Source: Chamaea fasciata (taxonomy: Eukaryota; Chordata; Aves; Passeriformes; Sylviidae). Taken from it: 64,000 nucleotides of DNA. Below are positions 23,795 to 35,650 of the stretch, piece by piece. Every line of letters starts with the position of its first letter. The first letter of the stretch is position 1. The position numbers and the translations under genes were made by a program. The stretch is from positions 11,234,945 through 11,298,944 of the forward strand of contig JARCOQ010000017.1 in the NCBI GenBank assembly GCA_029207755.1, read 5' to 3'. The notes under the pieces were generated by a model that searched no databases, was not told the DNA's origin, and was given only the letters and a program-made list of their open reading frames with translations.

Positions 23795-25572
23795 AGTGCT
23801 TACAAGATTAATTGTGCCTCGAAAAAATCAATAGTAACTCATCACAGGCAAAATCTTCTGGAACACAAAATCCCACTGAAGGGGACAAAGCAAAATTATG
23901 GCAGTCTGCAGCAGGGCTAATGAGCCTGTGATTAAAACTGAGGACTGGCTGTGACACTGCACCTCTTCTAGAAGCCTCCCAAGAAAAATGGCTCATTGGA
24001 GTCCTAGATCTGAAAATAATTTAGTCACCATTAGAAAAGAAATAATTTCGATACCACTAAAAGAAATAATTAGGCAGCTTAGAATTCTAAATACTATTTG
24101 AGAACCATGGCCCTTAATCTCTCCCTGCCTCAGTTTCTCTGCTCCAAAGCTGTGAAATTTCCTTTCTTTCCTGTAGAATTTCTTTGTTTTCTCAGACTGT
24201 GACCCGGGGAGGGGCAGTTTTGGCTGTCTGAACGCACAGAGCTTTGCCCAGGAGACTCCCACTCTTGCCAAGCACCTCAAACTGCTGCTCTTAACAGAAA
24301 TATCTCCCGAAGAAGTTTGGGCTGAAATATGCTTGAGAGGCAAAAAAGAAAGTAAAGCAAGAAGCAAATTTCCAGGAGGGAATTTGTCAAATGAGTCCCT
24401 TAAATCTCATCAGAAAAAGCACACTGTGAAGGATAGCCTTGAACTGTTGGGGGATGAAGTCATTTTACAACATATTTTGAAAAGCACTCCTGAAGTGTTC
24501 AGAGTGCTGGAAAGTTATAGGAACTGGTGAGATGATCTCTCTTCCAGGAAGTCACCTGAAAAGAAACAGCAATTTATTCCCACTGGATGCCCTCATAATT
24601 CCTGTGCATGCAAAACGAAGACAGAAACAAGGTTGCAGAGCATTTCTGGCACAGCGCATTGGCAAGGTCTGGTTTGGAAGGAATGAAAACTGCATGTGTT
24701 GGAAGTTACTCCAATAATATTTATCAGAAGGAAAGGCCTCACAGAGGCAGCTGCCAGGGCTGAATCACAATGTGACAACATTCCACTGCCTCTGATCTAC
24801 ATCAGATTTCAAAGATTTGGCAAGGAATTTGGACCAGAGCAATTACCTATATGGCTATTTGTTAAGCGTTGTCTCAAGCACCGCACTCAGAGAAATTGAA
24901 CTGTCAGAAGCTAATACAGGAATAATAAGAAGACATTTCATCTCCATTGGACACTAGAGATGAATAGCATGTAAGCCTGAATGGGGAAAAAATAAATTGA
25001 ATATGTATTTGGCTTTAGTTTTTGTTAAAGGACTATAACATGAATAATGAATAATTTAAGGAGAGAAGACTGGGCCTTCAATTTCTTTCAATAATGTTGG
25101 TGTTGTATGTACTGGTGTGAATAAAATACATTTCATAAAACACCTACACACAGCCCTGCAATGCATTATGGATGGCTCCTCTTGAGAAATCTTACACTGC
25201 TTTCAATTTTGACACAGTGATACAGTAATAATGGAAAATTCAGGCATAATATTCAGGCTGCATCTTTTCTCCCCTCTCTATTATTTTGTGCCACACTGGG
25301 TGAGCACAGAGATGCTTTCCCTGTGCTTCCCTAGGCAGCTTGCGTGGTGCTGTGGTGCTCCCAGGAGAAGGGATCTGCTGCACTGGAAGGTTGTGTCCTG
25401 TGTCATGTGGGCTGAGCTTGGAGGCTGGAGCAGGATTTTCCACCCAAAGGATCCCAGGGGGATGGAGCATCTGCACACAAAGAGGCTGCCAAGGCTGGAG
25501 GAGCTGCCACCAGCACACAGGCACATGCTGTGCTTGATTAGAACCCAAGAGGTGTCCCTGGGAAGTGATGGA

Positions 25573-25609
25573 GGAACCTGAGTGCCTGGGCAAGGACTGG
25601 AGATCTCCA
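25573..25609. repeat. Direct repeat, left copy (37 bp)
   Basis: A 37-bp sequence starting GGAACCTGAGTGCCTGGG and ending GGAGATCTCCA. It recurs at 25861-25897 with a single A/G difference. The two copies bracket an LTR-like block. Confidence 0.95.
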
Positions 25610-25860
25610 GTGACAGGAGATCACGTTAGATGATTGGCTGTAAGGCATTAACAGCATTGTGTAGCAAAAGCTGATAGGCCAAGAAATGCTTATAATGAAT
25701 TGTAATTAGGAAATAGTTTGGCTTCTGATTGTGATGATGTGAATTGTAACATCTGTACTGTCTCACCCTTCACGTGAGACTGAAAATGGAATAAAAGTTT
25801 TTAAATTGCCACTCAGTTGCCCCATCTCTGGGTCAGAAAACGGGATAATCCGACAGTGAA
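25610..25860 (+). mobile_element. LTR-like block between direct repeats
   Basis: About 250 bp with an inverted CCAAT word (GATTGGCTG, near 25632), a phrase 'CACCCTTCACGTGAGACTG', an AATAAA at 25790-25795, and an end 'GGGATAATCCGACA' like the 3' ends of some avian retroviral LTRs. Orientation would be + strand. I infer a truncated endogenous-retrovirus LTR. The flanking 37-bp repeats are too long for a normal 4-6 bp integration duplication, so the unit (about 288 bp period) may instead be a local duplication. Confidence 0.45.
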
Positions 25861-25897
25861 GGAACCTGAGTGCCTGGGCAGGGACTGGAGATCTCCA
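25861..25897. repeat. Direct repeat, right copy (37 bp)
   Basis: Second copy of the sequence at 25573-25609, 36 of 37 bases identical. It follows the LTR-like 'CCGACAGTGA' end directly. After the repeat, the two flanks differ. Confidence 0.95.
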
Positions 25898-27581
25898 CCT
25901 GTGGGGAAAAGCAGCACAAAGGCAGTAAGGAGAAAGACATCAAAGAGCTCAACACAGTGTTTGAAGGAGGTTTCCCGTGGTGTTACTGATGGCGCAAGAT
26001 GCTCTGGAGATAATGTAGGGCAAGGAAACTCCTGCTTGTTTTCTTAGGTGAGCAAAAGCCAGCAGGGAACTGCCTGGTGTCCTTGCGTGCTCTGCCCACT
26101 GCTGCCAGCCTCACAGAGGCTTTACAGAGACCCAGGCTGCAAAAACGAGCCAGGGGACTGGTCAGAAACCAGTTACCTGGCCAGACATCTGTTACCTGGC
26201 CAGCTGGGGTGAGGGCTGAGGCTCACAGCCAGGCTGCACACACGTCACCTTCCCCTGTGACCACTGCACAGCCAGCTGCAGCCTGCCCAAAGGCTGGGAA
26301 AGCAAAATAAACTCAGGGTGCAAGTGAGGTATTGACCTGCTTGGCCAAAAGAGCTCTCAGACCCTCTCCTTTCCAGGGGACTTTGCCTTGAGCCCTCTCG
26401 ATAAATCTTCTGGATTTATTTCCTGTTGGAGCTCTTATCTGCGGTGGGGATGGGCTCTTGTGTTAACAGCAGGGCAGATGCTTTTCGCTTCCTGCTATGC
26501 ATGCACAGCCTCATTTCTAGGCAAATTATGAGGGGAATTGTGAAATGCTGTGGTAAACAAACAGGCTTTTGAACTAAAACGGGATCTCTTATTGATGAAC
26601 AAATGGTATCAGGCAGTGCTGTCCCCAGCTGGGTTCAAAGAGCAGGAGAGCAGGATCACAGGGAAGGTGCTACAAGGGTGGTAAGGACAGCACTAAACAC
26701 CAGCCAGGGCCATGGATCACCATGATCCACCAGCACTTGAGGAAGACTTTAGCTGATGTTCCTGGGGTTGTGATGGCTACAGGTGCTGGAAGAGCCCAGG
26801 GGCACACACTCACTCCTCACTCTTGGGTTCTGAAACTTCAGAGAGGGAACCTCCAGCTCCTTCCACAAAATTTTAGACATTATTTTTTTGTATTTTCCAA
26901 GTCTCAAGAGGCACATGGGTAATCTCCAAACACATAGTGGATCATAAGTACTCGAAAGTAAAAAGGCTACAAAGGCTGTCTGGTAAATAAAAATAGCAAA
27001 AATAGCCAACAAATCCAGCTCTGCTTTGGAAATGCTGCACAGGGAGTGAAACCCCAAATGGTCATGGACCCTATGAGCCACAGCTCTGAAATCAGGAACA
27101 AAACCTTCCCACAGATGCACTTCCAAAGGTAAAGCACAACATTCCCCAGAACAATTAGCAATCACAACACTGTGTTTCTTCCAATTACTGCCAGCCATGC
27201 CTGAGCCTCCCAGCAGGTAAAATGAGAGGGTTAAGCCTGGAAGTGTATAACACTGATTAGCTGAGAGCTCCCCAAGAGCTGTTCTGCACAGCAGGGTGGG
27301 CACAAGCAGAGAGCATGGCACCCTTTGGGTCACACCTGCACTCACACACACAGAGAGCATTAAAAACACAACAGAACTGAAAGAATGAGGGAGGAGCCCA
27401 CTCTACTGAGGATGTGAAAGTGGGAAAATGAAGCTGCTGTGGAATGTGTAAATGAAAGGAGGGTGGTTGTGGTTGGGGCCACTGCTCTGCCTTTGCCAGG
27501 TGCAGAACATCACATTGTAAAGCTTGAAGGGTTTGTTAGGGACCTACAGGTGGCTCCACGGGAACCAGCTCCTCTTTGAAT
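25898..27581. other. Unique non-coding DNA holding the longest open frame
   Basis: No transposon is recognised. A minus-strand frame of 206 codons spans 26749-27369 and is the longest in the window. It has hydrophobic stretches and several cysteines, but no motif, signal or splice context that I recognise. By a rough estimate, a frame this long is expected at about 0.2 per window of this size, so it is not strong evidence for a gene. A small repeat, GTTACCTGGCCAG, occurs twice at about 26172 and 26191. Confidence 0.5.
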
Positions 27582-27680
27582 TTCATAGAACCATTGAATT
27601 ATGGAGTGGTTGGGCTTGGAAGGGACTCTCAGAGTGATCTTGTTCCTGTCCCTGCCAAGAGGTTCCCCCTGGAAGGTCAC
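27582..27680 (-). mobile_element. CR1 LINE 3' end, short fragment
   Basis: The + strand shows 'TTCATAGAACCATTGAATTA', 'GGAGTGGTTGGGCTTGGAAG', 'GGACTCTCAGAGTGATC', 'TTGTTCCTGTCCCTGCC', a reversed CR1 3' end with two degenerate octamers. It is sense on the - strand. Similarity fades after about 27680. Confidence 0.88.
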
Positions 27681-30314
27681 CTCACCATTCGGGTGTCATG
27701 AGCAATATGCAGGACATCCTCACAAGCAGTGTTGGATAACGCTAAAGCACAGTAATGCTCAACTTTTCAGGAGCAGGAGGATGAGACGGGAGTTGATGTT
27801 GGTGGCTTTGTTCAGCCTGTCACCTCTGGTGTCCCTGTTCCAAGCCCCTGGACTCCTAACTCAGCCGAGTGAGGAGCAGAAGGCTCCTGGGTAGTGGAAG
27901 CAGTGTCAGTGCTCTAGGGCAGAACAGTTTAATAAAATTAAATAGAGCTCCTTTAAGTCCTCTCCATATGTAGGACAGGATAAGTTTTTCCAAGGAAATG
28001 GAACAGTTCAGTATTATTTGTGACAAATTATCTGTGGGGAAAAAATATAATTTCCCACTCAGCTTTCTTGCTGAATGCCTCTGCCTGGTAGCCAGCTGCC
28101 TGCCAGCTTTTGCTAACATCACCAGATCTAAAATTATAGTTGTGGGATAGTTTTTTCTGCCTGCCTGCAGTTCTTAGGACTTGTCCAACTAGATTTGTAC
28201 AGTGGCTTATCCTGTCTAATGTCCTGTCTCTACGGCCACCAAAGCAAAGTGCTTTGGAGGGTTGGCTCTGGCCTCTTTTTCCTTATTCCTTTCTATCCAG
28301 TACTTGCTCTTTTCTCTCCCGTGTCTTTCATTGTCTCAAACCTCTCCCATTTGCCATCTTCTTCTTTTTTCTGTCACAACCTCCAGTGCTAAATCATTCT
28401 GTCTCTTCCATCTCACAGTCCCCCTGCTATCAATAGCCATATTCATCTCTGCACTGATATTATGGGATGATCTATAGGATTCAAATGGGAACAGAGCCCC
28501 TTCTCCAACCTCCTCATGTAGGATGAGACCCTGGTAACAGAAAAGGGCAGGGACCATTTGGAAATGGGGAATGAATTTCATTTCAGGTCTGCACAAGGAC
28601 ATTTAGAGCCATTGCTGCTTGGCATAATTGTTGGAGGTCCCTGCAGAAAAAACCCAGGGGCTGAGCAGGCCAGGCAGGTTTTCATGGCACTGTGGCTCAT
28701 TACAATGATAAATGTCTTGCCTGCAATGTAACAAATGCAATCCTTGAGATATCTCAGCTCTAACTTTCTCCAGGGCAATAAGAGACCTGTGGCTGCAAGT
28801 GGTTTATTTTGTATATTTTTAAAGAACAGAGACTAAATACACAGAGACTCTTTCAATTTGTTGTTTTCCAGATACTACTGAAGCTTAATGAATAAATAAG
28901 TACAAAATTAAAGGCTCATTACCCACCCCAAATAGTCCCTGCCATTTGTTAAACCTTTCAGAGGAAGCCAGGAATATGGAGAAGTGCCCATTAGGAGGAT
29001 AAACATATCACAGATCTGAATGTCAAATCAAATTGAGCAAAAATTAATTAACTGGGTGAGCATTAGAAGGGAGAGTCTGGTGTCTGCAGACACTGTTTAC
29101 CTGTCTGCCCTTTCTGAGCTGGCCCAGACAGCACTGGGGGCTGTGCAGGAATCGATGTGTGCCAGCTGCAAACCTCACAGCTCCCTTCCATGCAGGAAAC
29201 CTGCTCCTCATCTCAGAAATCACTTTTCTTCCATCTTGGAAGAAATTGCCTGTAAATGGGCTTCTCCCTGGTGCCAGATGCTCTGAGATCTGAGACTCCT
29301 CTCAAGATTGGGACTTATTAACCCAAAGGTGGCCCTGAAATTGCTGTCCAAATCATTTGAGGGAATTTTGGACCAGGCCCCCAGTGCCAGCTGGTGTGTG
29401 GCTACAGCTCAGCTTACAAATGATGCCCTGAAACTGAACTATCTGTAGATGAGAGTTAATCCCCTCAAAATCAATAATTCCTGCTCCCTGAAGCTGTTGT
29501 TTTGGTGATGGACGGCTGGCAAGCGAGACCCAACTTTCTGAAACCATCCCTTTTCCTCCCCTCTCTGAAACAAGACTTTCTATTATTATACCAGCTGATA
29601 AAACAACTGTAATCAACTCTTTTCTGCTCCATAAAATAGTTACTGCTAATTGCTAATTATTGGGAATCAGCTTCCTAGCATATCTGGAAGCACGATGGTG
29701 CCTGGGTGTTAACAATAATCACTGCTTTCGCAAGAGCCACCATTCACTCGCAGGGGTTACATGTGGCCCAGCCAAGAGTTTTTAACTGACACGAGCCAAA
29801 AAAGCTGTTGGAGAGGGAGTCTGGTGATTGGTCAGATATTAATACCCAAACACATTTTTATTTGTGTTTGCATATGCGACTCTTCAGCGCAAATTAAAAT
29901 TCAAGCCGCTGCACCCAGCCGCTGCTCGCTGGCCATTTGCATACAAACCCACTTGATTTGGGCAGACAATCACAGTAATTGCATGGGCAAAGAGTTGCTG
30001 CCTTGTGCTTGCCTCACGCAAAAGTAGTTTCTGGGCATCAGTAAGTGCCAGCAAGCAGAATAAATACGAACTCTCTGGGAAATTTTGTCTGTGAGATGCT
30101 TCCAAGTTTCCTTTGATAGGATGTCACTGCTTCTGGGGAGAAGAATTAATAAGGATCCAACAAAATTGACCCAACTACAGAGCAATATTTTTTTCCTGCT
30201 AGGAGAACTCACTTTATAATCTTTGTATAAAAACTGCTGTCAGTGCAGAGGGGAAAAATCAGCCACACGGACAATGACGTATTAGAACTGCTAAAGCAGT
30301 GAGGGGTGTGTTCC
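27681..30314. other. Unique non-coding DNA
   Basis: No gene or transposon recognised; frames are at most 98 codons. Pyrimidine-rich at 28260-28420. The interval 29640-30160 has the texture of a conserved non-coding element and is listed separately. Confidence 0.5.
29640..30160. promoter_or_regulatory. Candidate conserved enhancer with octamer motifs
   Basis: Within repeat-free DNA lie a TTTGCATATG near-octamer at about 29868, a perfect ATTTGCAT at 29935-29942, an inverted CCAAT box in GTGATTGGTCAG near 29824, and AAATTAAAA/TAATAC words. Clustered POU-octamer and homeodomain-type sites are typical of vertebrate regulatory DNA. The call rests on motif content alone; strength and tissue cannot be told. 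Confidence 0.28.
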
Positions 30315-30430
30315 ACAGAATAACAGAATAGTTTGGGTCAAAAAGGGACCTGCAAAGACCACCTAATTCCAGCCTCCCTGCAGTGAGCAGGGACATCCTC
30401 AGCTCTCCCAGGTTGCTCAGAGCACCAGTC
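30315..30430 (-). mobile_element. CR1 LINE 3' fragment
   Basis: The + strand reads 'CAGAATAACAGAATAGTTTG', 'GGTCAAAAAGGGACCTGCAA', 'GACCACCTAATTCCAGCC', 'CAGTGAGCAGGGACATCC' and 'CCCAGGTTGCTCAGAGCACC'. This is the reversed CR1 3' end, sense on the - strand, 5'-truncated. Its start closely resembles that of the copy at 3379, suggesting the same subfamily. Confidence 0.92.
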
Positions 30431-30669
30431 CCATGACAGGAGGCAGCACAAGCTGGTGTCACTTGGGTCGGCGGGTAACAGCAGCAGCGGGGGTGACACA
30501 GCAGGTGTGTAGGACCCCAAGCACACAGATCCCACCCTTGTCCTCCCAGGAATAGTGGGAAGTGGAAAAGATTGGTTAAGAACATTGGGTAAGACCAGAA
30601 CATTGACCCAAAATTCATTGGTAGAACTGGTCAACTGAGAGCAACTTCACTGGGAGCTCAAACAAGAAC

Positions 30670-30670
30670 T

Positions 30671-30700
<30 letters not shown>
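30670..30700. repeat. Poly(T) tract
   Basis: T6-G-T6-GG-T16 on the + strand. A minus-strand A-rich tail of a retroposed sequence is possible, but there is no AATAAA at the right distance on that strand. Confidence 0.8.
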
Positions 30701-30701
<1 letters not shown>

Positions 30702-33700
30702 TGCTCCTTCACCTCCCTTTCATTGGTATTTCCTAAGGTAGCCAAATATCTGGAAGTCCTCAACTCATTTATAATATCAAGCGTCCTTCTGCAGTCCTCA
30801 GAAGGACTGGAATTAGCAGACTCAGCTGGAATTATCAGGTGTTTACCCAGACCAAGAGAAATCCACATGTAAGGGTTTGTTTCTAGGAGCAGGAGAGCAG
30901 TCAGTGAGCCTGCTTTACCCATCTCTGGACCAGGGCTGGTTTATGGGCTGTTAGAATGGCTGGATGCTTCTCCAAACCTAATTCGCAGGTGATACCTTTG
31001 TTTCTTATTGAGAACAGACTGTTGCCAGTTGGTTTGCCCCTGCTTTATTCTATAAATAATGCTTAGGTGGTTTTTCAGTTCACTTCCTTCTTAGCTGCTC
31101 CTATCTCCACACTCAGCTATTCACCCTTCTCTTTTCTGGCCAAACTTTCCTTCCACTTTTCATAAAAACCCCACTGAAAGAAAGCCCTCTCCTTTCCATA
31201 CCTGTGCTGTGTAGTATATAACATTGTTTCTTTTTATTTTTCATTATTTTGCAAATATCTTCAGTAAAACAGCACCTTAAACAAGTCTCAACAATAGCCT
31301 GAAGGTTCTCTGAGCATTGGCTGGGAGTTTTTTCTTCCTTTATTACATCTATAAAATAATACGTGGCACTAACCAAGGTGCAAGGAACCCACTTCCAAAA
31401 TGTACTCTGCTTTATAGCCTAAAAGCCCCATTAATTCTGCTCCATAATTCCCCCAAAGGAGAAACAGAAAATGTTCATTACAGGCAGAACAATGGCAAAT
31501 CCATCCCTTTTCATTTGAGGGAATTAATACAAACCATAGATAAGTCCCAGCTCTGGGAAGTGAGATGTGGAAGATCTCTTCATCAGTGGGGAAGGGCATT
31601 TAATCCCACTCGATCATGAATCACATGGGAAAATAAACTTGTAGCTCTTTTGTTCTGATCTGCCACGAATAGCAATGCGAGAAAAGATGCAACAGCACAA
31701 AGTTGGACTGAATCTCCCTTTATATACAAAGGCTTTTTGCAATAATTGGGTTAATTTACCAAAGTAGGAATTGTAGAAAAATACAGCTCCAGGAGGAAGT
31801 TATTAATGTCATTCTTTTTTTGTTTCCTTTAGTTTGGCAAAAATATTTGATGTAGAAATAGAAATATATTTTTTAAAAAAAATACTTCTTAAAAAAATGC
31901 CATTTTTTTCTCTTGGACTCCTAAAAATAAATCTGGCACAGATTTTTCCAAGTTTAAAAAAGGCTTCAATAATGGAGAAAAGAAAAACACACCACAATTT
32001 TTAACTAGAAGGGCTCTCAATAGATCTGAAATCTTTGCAATTCAGGGTCTATTTTCTGGTTTTTCAACATGGTTGATGGTTATTTCATTAATTCTTCCTC
32101 TCCCTATCTCTGCCCAAAAAAATTACCTAGCATTTCAAACTGCATTCTAGTTCAGTTTGGCCTTAAATAAATTTTATTTCAACAATTTTGTGGGATGTTT
32201 TTAGTGTGGACACTCTCTTATCCTTCCTCCAGAGCAGCTCATGCCAAATTCCCCAGCTTATGAAGATCTTTCAAAAGTGAAGATGAATTCCACCTCCCTT
32301 GAAGAGTGAGCCCAGGATCACTGGGGGCCGGAGTCCAATTTCCAGAGACCAATTTCCATCCAGAGATGAAATCCTGTTGTGAATCTCCCACATCTTAAAT
32401 TTGACCGAGCCCAAACTTCATCTGGAAATTTAATGAAATCCAAAAACTCCCTACAGCTGTAAACACAAGTCAGCCATCGATCTGTGTTGTCTTCTTTATT
32501 TTCTATTTGTTCTGGCCTGGGAGAGCCTGTGAAACTCGTAGAGTTGAGTGCAATAAGCAGAGACAATCCCTGAACCTGCTCCTGTGGGCTCTGCAGCCTC
32601 TGCCAGGGTTTAATTTCCTCCTGACTGACAACTGAGAGAGGTGTCAGCAGACAAAAGCTCCCCGTGGCACGGGAGGGCTAAGAGATTTCTGTGGTGTGTG
32701 AAAACACCTCAAATAAGTGAGGAAATGCACCCCAAGCTGATTGCCCTTCCCAGGCACTCCAGATGATGGCCCAGGAGGTCTCAGCTGGCAAGTCCAACCT
32801 GCCCAGTGATCTCTTTGTGCTGCCCTTCATGCCAGCTGTCTCCAGCAAGTTCAAATGATGAGACAGCCCAAATCAAAACAATCTCTCTGAGATCCCTTTC
32901 TTTAAAACTTTTAACAAGTTCAGCCTCACAAACTGCCAAAGGGTGATTAATCAAACTCTTGGTAGCGCTACATCTGAGCTTCTGAGCGTTGTACAGATGT
33001 ACAGGAATCACTGGCTAGACAGTATTTATAACTGATCCCGAGGCTCATAAATCACCACACAATAAATCCTGAGTTAAGAGCACCACAAAAATGTCCAGGA
33101 GCTAAGCAACTGAATAATCATCATAATAATTAATACTGATCTTGTATAAAATGCTCTTTTTCACTAATAGATTTCAAAGCATTTGACAAAGTACGTGATT
33201 ACAGACCTGGTCAGCATAATTTCATCTAAACTGTTTTCCACTGGGAAATGATGCCTCGATAAACCTGAGATGTCTCATTATGTGTTGCCCCTTTTTTCAG
33301 TACGTGAAGTGCCCTACAAAATTAGAATGATTTAAAAACACCTTTGGTTTTCATCTGAGCCATAAGCTGTGTTTGAAATGGAATTTACAGAAGTAGTGAG
33401 GGGGAGAGGAGAGGGGGCAGAGGGGAATTTATAGCTAACAACAAATCTTGCAAAGAGCCGAGTGCAGTTCCAAACCAAAACAGTTCTAAAACATTTCCCA
33501 CAAAAGTATCAGGCAATCATTTCAGCATCTCTCAGCAAAAGAAGGGCAGATCAGGGGCAAAGTCAATGTCTTGCCTGTCCTTGACCTCCAAGGCACTTCC
33601 AGTCATTTCACTCTTCCCTCACACTGATGCCCTCACTGCATGTTGGCATCTGAAGGTACCTGGTGGAAGGGGTGTCCTTTGACAGATTCCTCCCAATTCC

Positions 33701-33949
33701 ATTCTGCAAAAGTTTAAGAGATACTGTTGCCTGTTGATGAAATCAAAGGCTCCCAAAACCCTTTGTGCCCTGGGGTTATGCATTTATCAATTACAGAGGT
33801 TTTGCTGCACGTTCCATCTCAACCTGAAGGAAGCAGCCCTGTGCTAAACGCTGCTGTGCAGGGCACAGGGAGCTTTTATTTACTGCCTAAAAGACACTTG
33901 TTCACCAGTTAGAGGAACCAATTGCAAAATACTTTGAGCCAACTGGATT

Positions 33950-34240
33950 AAAGTGATTATGGGATTATTAAATGGATTAAGTTCTATCGATAACTGGTTG
34001 TCAGCCAGAAGAGTTACAGTCCTAATCAGTTAGTGAGAAAAAACATGCCAGTCACTTACATTTGTGGTTCACCTTGAACTTATCTGTAACTTCCACTTGT
34101 TTCAGTCACGTTTCTATGGCAACCAGGGTAATTGACATTAATTACCATATTTTGTCTGTGGTTATTTTGTGCTAAATTTAATTTTTTAATTGCTTCGGAT
34201 AATGCGAGACCAGAGTAACAGCTTTTCATTCTGCTTCTGG
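33950..34240. promoter_or_regulatory. Candidate conserved element with RFX X-box
   Basis: GTTTCTATGGCAACC at 34110-34124 is, on the other strand, GGTTGCCATAGAAAC, one base from the symmetric X-box bound by RFX factors (GTTGCCATGGAAAC). Directly beside it, 34131-34145 reads ATTGACATTAATTAC, with homeodomain ATTA/TAAT cores. The surrounding AT-rich sequence has no transposon similarity. RFX sites control ciliary and neuronal genes in animals; the site's use here is an inference. Confidence 0.35.
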
Positions 34241-34386
34241 TAAGGTTTTGAGGACGTCAGGATGCAGTTCCCTTCTCCCCAACACAACACTCATGGGGTC
34301 TATGTGCATACAAAGGGGTCCCAGTGCCCAGGGTTGGTTTAACTGGGAGAGGATGAGGTTTCAGGGGATTTAGGTCATAGCAGCAA

Positions 34387-34664
34387 AAGGAGAGAGGAGG
34401 CCAGGAGAAACAAGGGGTGTAAATTCCAGCAGTAGCTCACACTGGATATAAGGAAAAAAAACTGCCTCCATGAGGGCAGTCAACCTTTGGAGCAAGAGAG
34501 GCTGAGCAGCCTCAGTCCCTGGGAATTTTCAAGAACAGACAGGTCAAGCCCTGGACTTCCTGCCCTGGCCTTACAGTTGACCTTGCTTTGAGTAAGAGGC
34601 TGAGCTGGACAATTCTGTGATCTCTTCCCACCTTAACCGCCCCGTGACCCCGTGTTCCTGTGAT
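34387..34664 (+). mobile_element. CR1 LINE 3' fragment, about 280 bp
   Basis: The order follows a classic CR1 3' end in sense orientation: 'GAGGAGGCCAGGAGAAACAA', 'AAATTCCAGCAGTAGCTCAC', 'ACTGGATATAAGG', 'GAGGGCAGTCAACCTTTGGA', 'GAATTTTCAAGAACAGACAG', 'GTTGACCTTGCTTTGAG', then a weak 'TTCCTGTGAT' end. It is more diverged than the copies at 10556 and 59747, so older. Non-coding. Confidence 0.88.
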
Positions 34665-35530
34665 ACTGCCATTATTTATTTCTTTAGCTGTTTGTGGGTA
34701 ATCATAAAAGTGATGAATACACAACATCTCATAGGGTGTAGCAAGATTTATACTCTGCCTCAGGAGCTTCTCTTCTGTTTTTCCTTATTCACTACAGGCA
34801 TATCAGAGCTATCCCTATCAAAATTCATGGCTCCACTGTGTATGTCCTCACATCTGAGATTTTGACTCCAATCCCTCAAGGTGTTTAACACACTAACCCT
34901 CACTGAAAACAGTGCTCAGCCATGTTAGGAAATGTCACCCTAGAGGGAGCCCACAACTGTAAAATGTAATTTCTTCTTTTTTTCTGAAATAGTTAATATA
35001 GGACATAAAACAAGGTTACTGGATGACATAGCTGCTGTCAAGCTGGGGGGAAAATAATGAATTTACTCTCACTGCAAACATCGAATTTTTGCATAAGCAT
35101 GAAAACATCAAAGCTTCTCTAACAGCAATGAATGGGGCTGTGTTAAACTCACTGGGAAAAAAAAAAAGATAGTGAAAATATTGCCAGGGCATTTCATTCC
35201 TACAAGTTGCAGGTTCAAAAATATAGTTAAAAATCCTTTTTTTGAAATATCAAATAATATTTAGAATTGCAATAATTATAAGGTTGGAAAGAGATTTACT
35301 ACTGTGTTATAAGTGCACCAGGCAAAAAAGAATTGTCTTGGCCAGGAATAGGACATGATAGAAATTTGTAGGGACATGTAACAGTTCACCAAAAGCATCA
35401 ACAGGCTATAACATTTGCAAAACTAAACAACAAACCCCATAATAATTAATCTGGAAAACATGTGAAGGTATTGTCCATTTACTTCTGATGCCCCATCCAA
35501 GATGTGTTGAGGTTCATGCAAATGGTTTTG
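34665..35530. other. Unique AT-rich non-coding DNA
   Basis: No gene or repeat recognised. AT-rich with an A11 run near 35158 and a GGGGGGAAAATAATG word near 35047. Frames are at most 82 codons. Confidence 0.55.
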
Positions 35531-35650
35531 AGGCAAGGCTGAGAGAATTGAGATTGCTCAGCCTGGAGAAGAGGAGCTTTGGGATGACCTAATTGTGGCC
35601 TTCTGTTGCCTGAAGGGAGCTGAGAAGAAATATGGAGAGAGATAATTTTA
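35531..35650 (+). mobile_element. CR1 LINE internal 3'-region fragment
   Basis: 'GGCTGAGAGAATTGAGATTG', 'CTCAGCCTGGAGAAGAGGAG', 'TGGCCTTCTGTTGCCTGAAG' and 'GAGAAGAAATATGGAGAGAG' match the CR1 segment several hundred bases before the 3' terminus, in sense orientation. Both ends are missing: the element neither continues to the ATTCTATG terminus nor extends 5'. This is a deletion relic of an older CR1. Confidence 0.88.

Larger units (their letters stand above)
21872..25572. other. Unique non-coding DNA
   Basis: No gene or transposon recognised. Frames are at most 124 codons (23993-24367, - strand) and lack domains. AT-rich parts at 22500-22680 and 24000-25150 look like unique intergenic or intronic DNA, with a few scattered TAAT words. 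Polypyrimidine and TTTA tracts at 23.5-23.8 kb are listed separately. Frames near 25231-25593 overlap on both strands and are taken as chance. Confidence 0.5.
30431..34386. other. Mostly unique non-coding DNA
   Basis: No gene recognised; open frames are at most about 119 codons. It holds a T/G homopolymer tract at 30670-30700 and an A/T-rich patch at 31800-31990 with A8 and T7 runs. The part from 33950 to 34240 is a candidate regulatory element, listed separately. Some CR1-like sequence may begin before 34387 (around 34320) but is too diverged to call. Confidence 0.5.
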
